A DNA stretch of 64,000 bases from Rhodopirellula europaea 6C (GTDB lineage: Bacteria; Planctomycetota; Planctomycetia; Pirellulales; Pirellulaceae): positions 62,001 through 126,000 of the forward strand of contig NZ_ANMO01000116.1 in the NCBI RefSeq assembly GCF_000338295.1, read 5' to 3'. Below, piece after piece: positions 9,736-18,874 of the stretch. The notes under the pieces were generated by a model that did not search any database, had not been told where the DNA came from, and saw only the letters and a list, made by a program, of their open reading frames with translations. Both the position numbers and the translations under genes were made by a program. Positions within the stretch are counted from its first letter, which is position 1. Each line of letters opens with the position of its first letter.

Positions 9736-10653
9736 TCAACGGGACAGTGACCAAACTTTGGCGATATGTAAGGTTTGGGAGTGAATGTCAACGATCTCTT
9801 TGACTTCTACAGAGTAACCCCCAGCCATGGCGATTGCCACCGGCAAATCGTTGTGACGACACCACTGGAGCACCATCTCGTCTCTTTGTCGCAATCCTTC
9901 CATTGTCAGCGACAGTCGACCCAACCGGTCGTTCTTGAAAGGATCGGCACCGGCGAGGTAGATGACCAAGTCAAATCGACCTGAATCACTTTGATGTTTT
10001 TCGAGTTTCGCCAGGACGGATCGCAATGCGTCGCAGTAGTCGTCATCCCCCGTTCCGTCGGGAAGGCTGACATCCAGGTCGCTCGGCATTTTCCGCAGGG
10101 GAAAGTTTTTGACTCCGTGAACCGAACAGGTGAAAACGCTAGGGACATCTTTCAAGATTGACGCGGTCCCGTTGCCTTGGTGGACGTCCAAATCGATGAT
10201 CGTGGCTCGCTGAATCAGTCCCTCGGACTGAAGTGTTCGGATCGCGACCGCGGCATCGTTGAACACGCAGTAGCCTTCGCCTTCGCCGGCGAACGCATGG
10301 TGCGTGCCACCGGCGAGGTTGGCGGAGACTCCTTCCTCGAGGGCCGCCCGTGCCGCTGAGATCGTGGCACCGGTGCTTCGGCGTGAACGCTCCACCATTT
10401 TCTCGGACCATGGAAATCCGATGCGCCGGATTTCTTGCTTGGTCAAAGTTCCCGACTGAACCCGCTGGACATAGTCCGGTGTGTGGCAATGAAGAAGTTG
10501 CTCGTCGGTTGCCGCTTGAGGGACGATCAGTGCGTCGTCGCGATGATGATCGGATTCGACGATCCGCTGTCTCAAGAGACGGTACTTGGTCATCGGAAAC
10601 CTGTGGCCGTCAGGCAACGGCAGGTCAAAGTGATCGGTGTAGTACAGACGCAA
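9736..10653 (-). CDS. Histone deacetylase superfamily deacetylase
   Basis: A 305-residue zinc hydrolase of the arginase/deacetylase fold. The active-site set is complete: the histidine pair H118-H119 (GGTHHAF), GEGYCVFND near 126-133, zinc ligands D156 and H158 (IDLDVHQGNGTA) and D237 (AGADPF), plus a tyrosine in AGGYSV near the C terminus. Bacterial relatives remove acetyl groups from lysines, polyamines or small molecules such as acetoin-pathway compounds. Its substrate is unknown. The only usable start in frame is the TTG at 10653, because a stop lies eight codons upstream. It is followed by the sigma factor after 9 bases, which suggests a shared transcript. Confidence 0.93.
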   Translation of the reverse strand: MRLYYTDHFDLPLPDGHRFPMTKYRLLRQRIVESDHHRDDALIVPQAATDEQLLHCHTPDYVQRVQSGTLTKQEIRRIGFPWSEKMVERSRRSTGATISAARAALEEGVSANLAGGTHHAFAGEGEGYCVFNDAAVAIRTLQSEGLIQRATIIDLDVHQGNGTASILKDVPSVFTCSVHGVKNFPLRKMPSDLDVSLPDGTGDDDYCDALRSVLAKLEKHQSDSGRFDLVIYLAGADPFKNDRLGRLSLTMEGLRQRDEMVLQWCRHNDLPVAIAMAGGYSVEVKEIVDIHSQTLHIAKVWSLSR

Positions 10654-10741
10654 TGCAGGCGAGTTGGCTGAGGGTTAGACTTGGTGTTGTGTCCTCGACA
10701 TCATGATCCACTGCAACACCTTATCGCACCCGACAAGACGA

Positions 10742-11320
10742 ATGAATTCAGATCCTTCTTCCACTCCGAACATGCCGCATTCTGACCTGGACAATTCGAG
10801 CAATTCAAGTGGCACAACCTTGGCCGGTTGGGCGTTTCAAGGAATGGTGATCACGTTTGGACTGACAATGGGTTGTGTGTTCATGGGAGTGATCCTCTGG
10901 ATGATCGGCGGAGACGAGCCACCAGAGGAGGATCAAACGATCTTCGTTTTAATTGGTGTGGTCGCGTTGGTGGCCAATGTGGTGGTCGCGTTTCTCGTGC
11001 CTGCCATGTTGCGATCGGCGGCTGCGACGGAATTGAAATCCGCCGATGGCGCAGTCGCTTCCGCTCGCACTTGGTCCCAATGGCCTGAACGAGAACCCAT
11101 GCCTTTGCCGCTGAGTCGTTTTTGCCAGACCGATCAAACGGCTCGGTTGATCGGGCAGGCCGTCATGGAAGGCACTGCGGCGATCAACTTCGTGATGATG
11201 TTTCTGACTCGATCGCCAGTCAATTTGTTGTGCGGCCTCGTCGCCTTATTGGGCGTGGTGGCGATGTTCCCGACGGTCGGACGGATGCGAAATCGCATCG
11301 CGTCGGCTTTGGAATCCTAA
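10742..11320 (+). CDS. Hypothetical multi-pass membrane protein
   Basis: A protein of 192 residues that I do not recognise. Hydrophobic segments lie near residues 31-55 and 70-95, and a further pair lies in the C-terminal 45 residues (NFVMMFL..., LCGLVALLGVVAMF), so three or four membrane helices are likely. The N terminus is short, polar and Ser/Asn-rich. The ATG at 10742 is chosen over the ATG at 10703 because the extra 13 residues look random, but this is not certain. It is divergent from the deacetylase gene and lies 56 bases ahead of the exported alpha/beta hydrolase, with which it may be co-transcribed. Confidence 0.62.
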   Translation: MNSDPSSTPNMPHSDLDNSSNSSGTTLAGWAFQGMVITFGLTMGCVFMGVILWMIGGDEPPEEDQTIFVLIGVVALVANVVVAFLVPAMLRSAAATELKSADGAVASARTWSQWPEREPMPLPLSRFCQTDQTARLIGQAVMEGTAAINFVMMFLTRSPVNLLCGLVALLGVVAMFPTVGRMRNRIASALES

Positions 11321-11376
11321 ACTCAATGCAAGATTTCCCTCCGCTGTTCAGCATCCCTCCTACCGACGAATCCCAC

Positions 11377-13578
11377 ATGAAAATTCTACGGACAAAGAAA
11401 CTCGTTTTGCATCCGGCGTTTCGAGGCGGGCTCGCTGCTCTGCTTGTCGGTTGCGTGTTGCTGCCGGTCGCGATCGTGCGAGCGGAAGAAACGGTCGCAG
11501 ATTTACCAGTCGCTTCCGATGCATTGCCTGAGCTGAAGACACTCGATGGGCATTTTCCGTTTGACGTTCCCGAAACACTCGAGCAATGGGAATCACGGGC
11601 GGAACAATTGCGGACGCGGGTCGCGATGGCAACCGGCCTGCACCCAATGCTGCCTCGACCGGCGATTGGGGCGACCATTCATTCCGTGGTGAAACGCGAT
11701 GGTTTCCAAATCGAAAAGGTTTACTTCGAGAGTCTGCCCGGGCACTTCGTGACTGGATTGTTGTTTCGCCCGACAGGAGACAGCGTCGCCCGCGGATTGA
11801 ACGCGGATGGAAAGCGTCCTGGTGTTCTTTGCCCACACGGGCACGGTGGCCGGATGATGCGCAACGATGCTGACAAGATGAAGCAGCTGATTGAAAACGG
11901 CGACGAAATGTACATGGAGTCGGGCAGTCATCCCAAGCTGGCTCGATGTGCGACGTTGGCTCGGATGGGATGTGTGTCGTTCATCTTCGACATGGTTGGG
12001 TACGCGGATTCCGTGCAGCTCAGCTACGAGTTCGCTCACCGTCGACACGCGACTCGGCCTGAGGAAAGCGTTCCCGCTGGTTCCGATCCGGAGTTGTTTT
12101 TCAGTACACCGGCCGAAGCTCGCTTGCAGTCGATTCTTGGTCTGCAGACTTACAATGCGTTGCGTTCCTTCGATTTTCTGGCGTCCCTGGATGAGGTCGA
12201 TCCGGATCGCTTGGCGGTCACTGGCGGCAGTGGCGGCGGGACTCAAACGATTCTTTTGGATGCACTGGAACCGCGAATTGCGGCAAGCTTTCCCAATGGA
12301 ATGGTGTCGACATCGATGCAAGGTGGATGTGCCTGCGAGAACGCATGCTTGCTTCGGATTGGCACGGGCAACGTGGAATTGGCGGCGTTGATGGCACCCA
12401 AGCCGATGGGAATGACGGCTGCGGACGATTGGACGATCGAGATGATGTCGGATGGGTATCCCGAACTGAAACAACTGTATTCGATGATGGACCAACCCGA
12501 TCACGTGTTGTGCGAATCATTGGTGCAATTCAAACACAATTACAACTATGTGACTCGCCGGATTATGTATGGATGGATGAACGAGCATCTGAATCTTGGT
12601 TTGGAGACTCCCATCGTCGAAACCGATTTTCCCGCGATCACTGATGATGAGGGTGCGGTTTGGAACGACGACCATCCGGCACCGGTTCAGCGAGGTCCGA
12701 AGCACGAACAAGCCGTGTTGGGTTGGTGGAACGATCAGAGTCAGCAGTTGCTGGAGGATTGTCTTGGGCAGTCGGCGACCGAAAAAGGTTTTGATCAAAC
12801 GATCCGCCCTGCACTCGCAACACTGTTTGATTTACCGATGCCAGAGACCTCCAGCGTGTCCGTGTCGTACTCGGATCCCGTCGAGCATGATTCCGGAGCG
12901 ACGTTGGTCTCTGGAGTCGTGACCGATGAGACTCGCCGGCGTGAGATCCCAATTCGAAAATGGGTCTCGCAGTCGGAAGGCGATGCCTCCTCCGATGGAA
13001 CGGTTCTCTGGGTGCACTCGGCCACCGACGAGACGACGGACTTTCCAGAATGGTCGGACGCATTTGCGGCTCAGCTAGAAAAGTCAAAAACAATCATTGT
13101 GATCGACATTGCCGCGATTCCGACGGACGCTCCCGAAGGCAAGCAGCGAACGAATCCGCAGCCACGGCGTGCGTCGGCGGCGTTCACCTTCGGTTACAAC
13201 CGGCCGTTGGCCGCCACGCGATGCGGCGATGTTTTGGCTGTCGTCTCCGCCTTCCAAAACCCGCCGGGAGGTGTGAGCTTAGTGGCACCCAAAGGTTCCG
13301 CAGCATACGTCTTACCGGCGGCGGCCATCGCCGGCCCCTTCCTCGCTGATGCGACGATTGACGTCAGCGGATTCCGTTTCGCGGACCTGCTTCATCAAGA
13401 TGACGAGCACTTTGTTCCCGGCATCGTGAAGTACGGCGACGTGGATGCGTTGGCCGCGTGGCGTGCGCCGTATGCGTTGACGATTCAGGACTCGAAAGAA
13501 GACCAGTGGCCGACGACGAAAGCGATTTACGACGCACGTGACGCCTCGGACCAAGTCCAGTGGCAAGTGAATCGCTGA
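11377..13578 (+). CDS. Exported alpha/beta hydrolase (acetyl xylan esterase-like)
   Basis: A 733-residue protein with a signal peptide (basic KILRTKK, then a hydrophobic stretch to about residue 36, ending VRAEE). The catalytic domain shows an alpha/beta-hydrolase layout: oxyanion-region motif PHGHGGR near 153-159, and nucleophile S285 in GGSGGGTQT. The fold resembles the dienelactone-hydrolase/acetyl-xylan-esterase-like enzymes common in planctomycetes. The C-terminal 200 residues look like a second, degenerate hydrolase-like or accessory domain. The ATG at 11377 is taken because the frame upstream overlaps the preceding membrane-protein gene. Deacylation of a polysaccharide is a reasonable guess; the substrate is not shown. 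Confidence 0.82.
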   Translation: MKILRTKKLVLHPAFRGGLAALLVGCVLLPVAIVRAEETVADLPVASDALPELKTLDGHFPFDVPETLEQWESRAEQLRTRVAMATGLHPMLPRPAIGATIHSVVKRDGFQIEKVYFESLPGHFVTGLLFRPTGDSVARGLNADGKRPGVLCPHGHGGRMMRNDADKMKQLIENGDEMYMESGSHPKLARCATLARMGCVSFIFDMVGYADSVQLSYEFAHRRHATRPEESVPAGSDPELFFSTPAEARLQSILGLQTYNALRSFDFLASLDEVDPDRLAVTGGSGGGTQTILLDALEPRIAASFPNGMVSTSMQGGCACENACLLRIGTGNVELAALMAPKPMGMTAADDWTIEMMSDGYPELKQLYSMMDQPDHVLCESLVQFKHNYNYVTRRIMYGWMNEHLNLGLETPIVETDFPAITDDEGAVWNDDHPAPVQRGPKHEQAVLGWWNDQSQQLLEDCLGQSATEKGFDQTIRPALATLFDLPMPETSSVSVSYSDPVEHDSGATLVSGVVTDETRRREIPIRKWVSQSEGDASSDGTVLWVHSATDETTDFPEWSDAFAAQLEKSKTIIVIDIAAIPTDAPEGKQRTNPQPRRASAAFTFGYNRPLAATRCGDVLAVVSAFQNPPGGVSLVAPKGSAAYVLPAAAIAGPFLADATIDVSGFRFADLLHQDDEHFVPGIVKYGDVDALAAWRAPYALTIQDSKEDQWPTTKAIYDARDASDQVQWQVNR

Positions 13579-13623
13579 GGCTGAGCCGATGCTCGGAAAT
13601 GGAGCATGACTGAGCGCATGAAA

Positions 13624-13647
13624 AAGGCCCGAGCGAACTCGGGCCTT
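13624..13647 (-). terminator. Rho-independent terminator of the SUMF1-domain gene
   Basis: A perfect 10-base-pair stem (AAGGCCCGAG with CTCGGGCCTT) closes a CGAA tetraloop. On the minus strand it is followed by a run of five T. It lies 50 bases past the stop of the minus-strand gene at 13698 and between two convergent genes. The upper-strand side lacks a T-run. Confidence 0.85.
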
Positions 13648-13697
13648 GCGTCGCACGGCGTGAGATTCACGCTGTGCAATTTGCTTTTACTACCGAA

Positions 13698-14936
13698 TCA
13701 TTCTTTGGCGGCTTCGGGCAGGTCTTTGTCGACCAAGCCCCATCCGCCGCGACCGCCGGAGATACGGCTCTCGACATCGTCTACCGTTTCGAGGGCGGTT
13801 GGCTCCCAGAAGTTCTTGAGAGCTTCGCGATCGAGTGGTTCCAATGAACGGAACAAGCGGAAGCCAACTCCTCGAGAAGGATCGTCGGTGAACCACCAAG
13901 GGCTCTTGGGGAAGTTTGGATCTTCGTTCTTCCATTCGTCATCGTCGGATGCCAGTCGAGCGGCACTGCGAAGTTCCGGTGGATCACTTTCCCAGCTGCC
14001 ACCGCGGGCGACGCACGGCCAAGGATTTTCTGGCCAACGAACTGCGTCGATTGCATTGTCGACGGGCGATTCCTTTAACCACTGGTAGCCTTCTTCGGAA
14101 TACTCGTTGACGGTCCACTCGGCTGCATTGCCGTGCATGTCATGCAAACCAAACGGGTTAGGCTTTTTGGTTCCGACGTGAGCCGGGCCGTCGTATGAGT
14201 TGTCGAAGTACCAAGCGTATTCTTCGATGTCGTCGGCGCTGTCGCCCCAGCTGTAAGCGGTCTGGGTTCCACCGCGAGCGGCGTATTCCCATTCAGCTTC
14301 GGTTGGCAAACGGTACTGGTTGTCCGTGATCAGGCTCAACCATTTGGTGAATTGCTGGGCGGCGTACTGCGTCATCGTCACGGCGGGTTGTTCTGGTTCT
14401 TCGCCGTACTCGTAAGTGAACGAGGGGTCGTACAATTCGGTCGGTGCCGTGATCGAGTCGGCCTGGTTCGATTCGTCCACGGTGCGGACGCCTTCGGCTT
14501 CGAACGATTTGAACACGGCGTACATTCGCATGTATTCCTTGTACATCGCCCAAGTCGTTTCGGTCTTTGCGACCCACATTGGCGAGACGTTAATCTCAAC
14601 GGTTGGGCCTTCGTCTTCCGCACGTGGATCTTCGTCCTCGGGGCTGCCCATCGTGAACTTGCCACCGGGAACCGGGATCATCTCGAACGTGATATCGGTG
14701 CCCGGAATTTTTTCCGTGTAGGAAACCATGAATCGACCATCGCCCAGATCCACCGATGGTCCTTCGGCGGGTTTTTCGCTTGAAATCCCAACCGTCGACG
14801 CTTGGCTGGATTCGACTGCGGTTTCTTGGGCATGCACCGAATTCGGTGTACCGGAAGGAAGGATCGACCCAGCTGCCATCGAGCAGACGGCAGCGATGCC
14901 GAGTGGGCGGAGAGAGCGTTTCAAATCAAGCGTCAT
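13698..14936 (-). CDS. Exported SUMF1/FGE-domain protein without catalytic cysteines
   Basis: A 412-residue protein with a signal peptide (MTLDLKRSLRPLGIAAVCSMAAG, cleavage near VHAQE) and a formylglycine-generating-enzyme-type sulfatase-modifying domain. Family landmarks are present in order: MIPVPGGKFTMGS, KTETTWAMY, YRLPTEAEWEYAARGG, PNPFGLHDMHGNAAEWT, ARGGSWES and RGVGFRLFR. True FGEs use two cysteines in the segment after RGGSW; here that segment reads ESDPPELRSAARLAS and has none. The protein is therefore unlikely to oxidise sulfatase cysteines, and is more likely a C-type-lectin-like binding or structural member of the fold. A clear terminator follows. It is monocistronic. Confidence 0.88.
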   Translation of the reverse strand: MTLDLKRSLRPLGIAAVCSMAAGSILPSGTPNSVHAQETAVESSQASTVGISSEKPAEGPSVDLGDGRFMVSYTEKIPGTDITFEMIPVPGGKFTMGSPEDEDPRAEDEGPTVEINVSPMWVAKTETTWAMYKEYMRMYAVFKSFEAEGVRTVDESNQADSITAPTELYDPSFTYEYGEEPEQPAVTMTQYAAQQFTKWLSLITDNQYRLPTEAEWEYAARGGTQTAYSWGDSADDIEEYAWYFDNSYDGPAHVGTKKPNPFGLHDMHGNAAEWTVNEYSEEGYQWLKESPVDNAIDAVRWPENPWPCVARGGSWESDPPELRSAARLASDDDEWKNEDPNFPKSPWWFTDDPSRGVGFRLFRSLEPLDREALKNFWEPTALETVDDVESRISGGRGGWGLVDKDLPEAAKE

Positions 14937-15047
14937 AGTGTGACAAATGGAACAAGTGAGTGGATCGGAAGTCGTTTTCGCAACGATTGAGTTTAGTCGA
15001 AGAAACCAGCAAACTGAATGCGTTTTCGAGGCGAATGTGGTCTTGGA

Positions 15048-15854
15048 TCAGCCCGCCACGAACCGGGCGGGGGAGCGTTGATCCCTGGTTGGAACCAGTT
15101 CGAAGACATCAATGCTACCGCAATCGACCAAATCGCCAGCGTAATTGGCGGCGATCAGGTTTTTGCCTCCTTGGGTCAGTTTCAACCGTTCGGCGAGTGT
15201 TTCAGAACTGTTGACGCCATCGTGCGTGATGCAGTGCTGCCACGCTGAGAGTGCGATCGCGCCCGAATCGTTCAAAAGCTCGATAGGACCATCATAAAAA
15301 CGCGGTGAATCTGCCAGCCGTTGATGGCACATTGCGATGATGGCCCCAGCCAAAAGCACGTCTTCCGTGGTCACACATCCATTGGTTCCCGCGCAGACGA
15401 TTCTGGCAAAGCCCTCTTCATCGGGGTTGGCGGCATTCCATTTCACCAAGCGGTCGATGACGGCGGACAAGTTCGCGAAACTGGCCAGCCACATCTGCTC
15501 GCATTCTTCGGCCGCCTTGATCGCAGCGGTTCCATTGGTGGTCGTCAGCACCAAATCGCGGTCACCCACACCGGCGGGAGAATACTCGCCCGGGGAATTT
15601 CCGTAGTCGAATCCCACGATCGGTTGGCAGCCCCGTTCGCCGCACAACAGCGGCGTGTTCTCGGGATCCGCAGCGGTTTTCATCGCGAAAGCTTCTTCGA
15701 TTTCGCCGCAGGTCGTAATCGATTTGGCTCCGGCGGACAGCGTGGTCGCGGCAACCGTCGTCGCTCGCAAAACGTCGATGACCACGGCGACCGAAGCGGG
15801 GGCTCGTTCGGATTGACCGGCGGCGTTGGGCGTGAGCCAGGTTTGGATTTTCAT
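15048..15854 (-). CDS. comB: 2-phosphosulfolactate phosphatase family protein (ComB)
   Basis: A 268-residue protein matching ComB, which dephosphorylates 2-phosphosulfolactate to sulfolactate and needs magnesium. Recognisable motifs are VVIDVLRATT near residue 24, CGERGCQPIVGFDYGNSP in the middle, LTTTNGTAAI and CAGTNGCVTTEDVLLAG. In methanogens this step leads to coenzyme M; in bacteria without that pathway the role is often unclear. No sulfolactate synthase (comA) or dehydrogenase (comC) lies nearby. The CPXCG-protein gene is 52 bases upstream on the same strand, so the two may be co-transcribed. The family call is firm; the physiological substrate is not. Confidence 0.9.
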   Translation of the reverse strand: MKIQTWLTPNAAGQSERAPASVAVVIDVLRATTVAATTLSAGAKSITTCGEIEEAFAMKTAADPENTPLLCGERGCQPIVGFDYGNSPGEYSPAGVGDRDLVLTTTNGTAAIKAAEECEQMWLASFANLSAVIDRLVKWNAANPDEEGFARIVCAGTNGCVTTEDVLLAGAIIAMCHQRLADSPRFYDGPIELLNDSGAIALSAWQHCITHDGVNSSETLAERLKLTQGGKNLIAANYAGDLVDCGSIDVFELVPTRDQRSPARFVAG

Positions 15855-15906
15855 GATGTTTCGGATCAGGGGATGGTGTCAAAGGAGCGTGAGGCTGGAG
15901 TGGTAA

Positions 15907-16272
15907 TCAGTAGCGATCTTGTTCGGCTTCCGCCCACACGTCGGCGTGATCGGAATCGTCAAAATGGACATGAATCACGCTGGGGCTACAACACACCGGA
16001 CAATCTTCGACATACTGTTGGTCACGTCCAGCGGCGATGTCGAGCGGAATCACGATCTCCTCCCCACAATTGTCGCAGACGTAAACGCCATCCAACGCCG
16101 CGTCCGTGACTGTCGGTTCGGGCGAGTCCCAGTTGTCGTCCTGCGGCAACGGGTCATCGTTGAGCAATCGCTGCCACTCCGGCACAAGATCGCCGGTCGA
16201 ACCCTCGTTGCTCCATTCGTCGCGTCGCGCGTTGCTCGCATCGTCGAAGTCATCTGGATCGTGGTGGTTCAT
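15907..16272 (-). CDS. CPXCG-motif cysteine-rich small protein
   Basis: A 121-residue acidic protein. Its C-terminal half carries two cysteine pairs, CDNCGEE and DCPVCCSP, separated by about 25 residues that include AAGRDQQYVED. This is the arrangement of the Cys-rich CPXCG family (PF14255-like), a probable zinc ribbon of unknown function found in many Gram-negative bacteria. The N-terminal 60 residues are acidic and low in complexity. The ATG at 16272 is chosen; the upstream TTG at 16290 would extend it by six residues. It is divergent from the lipoprotein gene, with only about 50 bases between starts. Confidence 0.85.
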   Translation of the reverse strand: MNHHDPDDFDDASNARRDEWSNEGSTGDLVPEWQRLLNDDPLPQDDNWDSPEPTVTDAALDGVYVCDNCGEEIVIPLDIAAGRDQQYVEDCPVCCSPSVIHVHFDDSDHADVWAEAEQDRY

Positions 16273-16313
16273 GATTTCAACAACATCCAATTACGTTTCA
16301 CAATTCACTCACC

Positions 16314-16317
16314 GGAG
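16314..16317 (+). promoter_or_regulatory. Shine-Dalgarno site of the LRR lipoprotein gene
   Basis: GGAG, five bases before the ATG at 16323, one of the few clear ribosome-binding sites in this window; it fixes the start. Confidence 0.6.
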
Positions 16318-16322
16318 TTCCG

Positions 16323-17348
16323 ATGAATTTCACACAAGTTCGGCTCGCACAAAGCCTGCTGGTCGGCAGCCTGTTCATTGGAACGCTCGGTTGCGGAGTC
16401 AGCAGCACCAAAACGATTCCGATTCCACCCGCCGAGCAATCCGCCGCGGATGATTTGGCTGAAGCAAACTTGGCCGCGGCCTGGGATGATATCGCGGGTG
16501 CCAAGACCAAGTTGCGAGGCGACGACGTCGTGGTCGTCGATCTTCGGGAAGTCGCCGAGTCGGATTTGGACAACGCGGTGAAGCTGCTTTCCAAAACCAG
16601 CACGGTCAGCGAGTTGTTCATGCCCGCTGCGGCGTGGGCGGACGGAACGGTTTTGCGATTGGCCGCCCTGCCCAATCTGAAACGTTTGCGAATTTATGGC
16701 AAGGAGTTTGATGACGCGAAAGCAAAATCGATCTCTGGTTTGCCTGCCTTGATCGCGGTCACCTTTCAGGACACTTCTGTCACCGATGACGGCGCGAGTG
16801 TGTTGGCTGAGTTGAACGAGCTACAAGATATCTCGTTGATGAATTCACCGGTGACCGACAAAACACTCATTGCTATTTCAACGCTGCCCAAATTGACGAA
16901 ACTCAACCTGCGAGGCACCAAAATCACGGGCGAGGCGTTTGAGCCGATTTCGAAGTTGCCGCTGGAAGATTTGGAGCTCGCAGAAACCGACTTTGGTCCC
17001 GAAGGAATGCCCGCGATCGCGAATATTGAGGGTTTAGAGAAGGTCAATCTTTGGCTCACCAAGATTGACAACGAGTCACTGAAGGCATTCGAAGGAAAGA
17101 CTTCGCTCACCGCTTTGAACATCGACAACTGCCCCGCCATCACCGAAGAAGCGATCCCAGTGATTGTCTCTCTGCCTCATTTGAAGTTGCTGCACTTGGG
17201 CAAGACCAGCGTCGCTCCTGACGCTCTGCCCCAGCTGAAACCACTGCAGGAATTGGAGACGTTGTTCGTCACCAACCTCGGTTTGGAAGAGGGACCCGCC
17301 AAAAAACTGGAGGCCATGTTTCCAAACCTCAAGCGATTCGAATATTGA
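16323..17348 (+). CDS. Leucine-rich-repeat lipoprotein
   Basis: A 341-residue protein with a type II signal peptide: the hydrophobic stretch ends GTLGC, a good lipobox with C24 as the lipidated residue. From about residue 60 onward the sequence is built of 23-25-residue leucine-rich repeats of the cysteine-free bacterial type (for example LPKLTKLNLRGTKITGEAF and GLEKVNLWLTKIDNES). Around ten repeats can be read, each with the LxxLxL core and a T-x-I/V turn. Such proteins are usually cell-surface or periplasmic binding scaffolds; no partner is indicated. It is convergent with the photolyase gene. Confidence 0.88.
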   Translation: MNFTQVRLAQSLLVGSLFIGTLGCGVSSTKTIPIPPAEQSAADDLAEANLAAAWDDIAGAKTKLRGDDVVVVDLREVAESDLDNAVKLLSKTSTVSELFMPAAAWADGTVLRLAALPNLKRLRIYGKEFDDAKAKSISGLPALIAVTFQDTSVTDDGASVLAELNELQDISLMNSPVTDKTLIAISTLPKLTKLNLRGTKITGEAFEPISKLPLEDLELAETDFGPEGMPAIANIEGLEKVNLWLTKIDNESLKAFEGKTSLTALNIDNCPAITEEAIPVIVSLPHLKLLHLGKTSVAPDALPQLKPLQELETLFVTNLGLEEGPAKKLEAMFPNLKRFEY

Positions 17349-17390
17349 ATCGTCGGGCGAGGACAACGATTGCTTGAACCGCGAAGCCGG

Positions 17391-18857
17391 TTAGTGACTG
17401 GTCGCTTTGGCCCGAATGTAGATGGCTTCGTTTTCCTTCGCGGAGTCAAAGAGATCGACGATCGGATGCGGGTAGTCCTCTCCGATCGTGACACCGACTT
17501 CCCGTTGACGTTCCGGTGACATCTTCCACGGTTCGTGAATTTCGGTCTCGCTGAGGTCGCGAAGTTCGGGTAACCAGTGTTTGGCGTATTCACCTTGTTT
17601 GTCGTAGTCTCGAGACTGCTTGGTGATATTGAAGAACCGAAATCCGCGAGCGTCATTGCCAACACCTGCGGCATAATTCCAGTTGCCGTAGTTACTGGCG
17701 ACGTCATAGTCGACCAGTTGCGACTCAAACCACTGGGCCCCCCACCTCCAATCAAGACCAAGGTTTTTCGTCAGAAAGCTGGCGACGTTTTGGCGACCAC
17801 GATTGGACATGTATCCGGTCGTCCGTAGCTCCCGCATATTCGCGTCGACCAACGGGTAACCGGTCGTTCCTTCTTGCCAACGCCCAAACAAATCTCGATC
17901 CGATTTCCAATCGACATCCACACCGCGTAGGCCGCTGGCACGAAAAAGCGTTGCACCGTGTTTGCGAGAGATCCATCGAAAGTAATCACGCCAGAGAAGT
18001 TCGAAGATCATCCAATAGGTCGATTTGTTTTCGACGCGTTCTTCTTCGTAGCGACGCACCTGATCCGCGATCATTCGTGGCGAAACGCAACCGTGAGCGA
18101 GCCAAGGTGAGAACTTCGATGAGTCGTTCGGCTCCAGCATTCCATTGCGAGTCTCTTTGTAGATCCGCAAGCGATCTTCGTTCCAGATGTAATCCTCGAT
18201 CCGTTGCTGTCCCGCGTTTTGCCCGCCGGGAAACTGATTCATGCAACGTGCATCGGATGGTGGTGTTGATAGCCCAAGTGATTCCAACGCTAGAATGTCT
18301 CCGGCACTCACGTCCTCGGGCAACGTACCGTTGAATCGAGCGGGTTCGTCGAGCGGCGATCGAGCCTCACACTGCTTTTCGATTTCCTTGCGAAAGTCGG
18401 TGAAAAGACCGGGCGTGTCCGCGATTTCGAACGGCAAGTCATCGGGATGAATCAGAGTGTCGCCGTAGGCAACGTGAGTCGAGACGCCATGCCGGTCGCA
18501 CAGTTGTTGAACGGATTCGGCGGTGCTGGCTTCTTCGGTTCCCGGTTCATAGTGAAAGTGAACCGAGTCGATTGACAGGGAAGGCAAAAGATCCTGCAAG
18601 ACTGTTTCGGGACGGCCGACTCGAACGATCAATTCTCCGCCGAGCGACCTCAACCGCGAACGCAGGTCAGTGAGGCATTCGATTAGGAACCGCGCACGAA
18701 ATGGTCCGGTGCGATGGAATCCCAGTTCGACCGTTTCAAACTGTCGCGGGTCGATGCAGTGAACCGCAAAGCAACGGTCGGCAGTTGATGCGCGAAGAAG
18801 AGGTTCGTGGTCAATGGTTCGAAGATCATTTCGAAACCAAACCAATGCGTTCGCCAT
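17391..18857 (-). CDS. Cryptochrome DASH / deoxyribodipyrimidine photolyase
   Basis: A 488-residue flavoprotein of the photolyase/cryptochrome family. The N-terminal Rossmann-like domain starts [17 protein letters not shown]. The C-terminal FAD domain contains [13 protein letters not shown], then WRDYFRW, and the DASH-type signature GRQNVASF followed by [24 protein letters not shown]. Cry-DASH proteins repair cyclobutane pyrimidine dimers, mainly in single-stranded DNA, and may also act as light sensors. The ATG at 18857 is chosen because homology begins at residue 4; the open frame extends 38 codons further into the upstream gene. It follows the solute-binding-protein gene by 17 bases on the same strand. 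Confidence 0.93.
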   Translation of the reverse strand: MANALVWFRNDLRTIDHEPLLRASTADRCFAVHCIDPRQFETVELGFHRTGPFRARFLIECLTDLRSRLRSLGGELIVRVGRPETVLQDLLPSLSIDSVHFHYEPGTEEASTAESVQQLCDRHGVSTHVAYGDTLIHPDDLPFEIADTPGLFTDFRKEIEKQCEARSPLDEPARFNGTLPEDVSAGDILALESLGLSTPPSDARCMNQFPGGQNAGQQRIEDYIWNEDRLRIYKETRNGMLEPNDSSKFSPWLAHGCVSPRMIADQVRRYEEERVENKSTYWMIFELLWRDYFRWISRKHGATLFRASGLRGVDVDWKSDRDLFGRWQEGTTGYPLVDANMRELRTTGYMSNRGRQNVASFLTKNLGLDWRWGAQWFESQLVDYDVASNYGNWNYAAGVGNDARGFRFFNITKQSRDYDKQGEYAKHWLPELRDLSETEIHEPWKMSPERQREVGVTIGEDYPHPIVDLFDSAKENEAIYIRAKATSH

Positions 18858-18874
18858 AACATGCCAGTCGGTTG

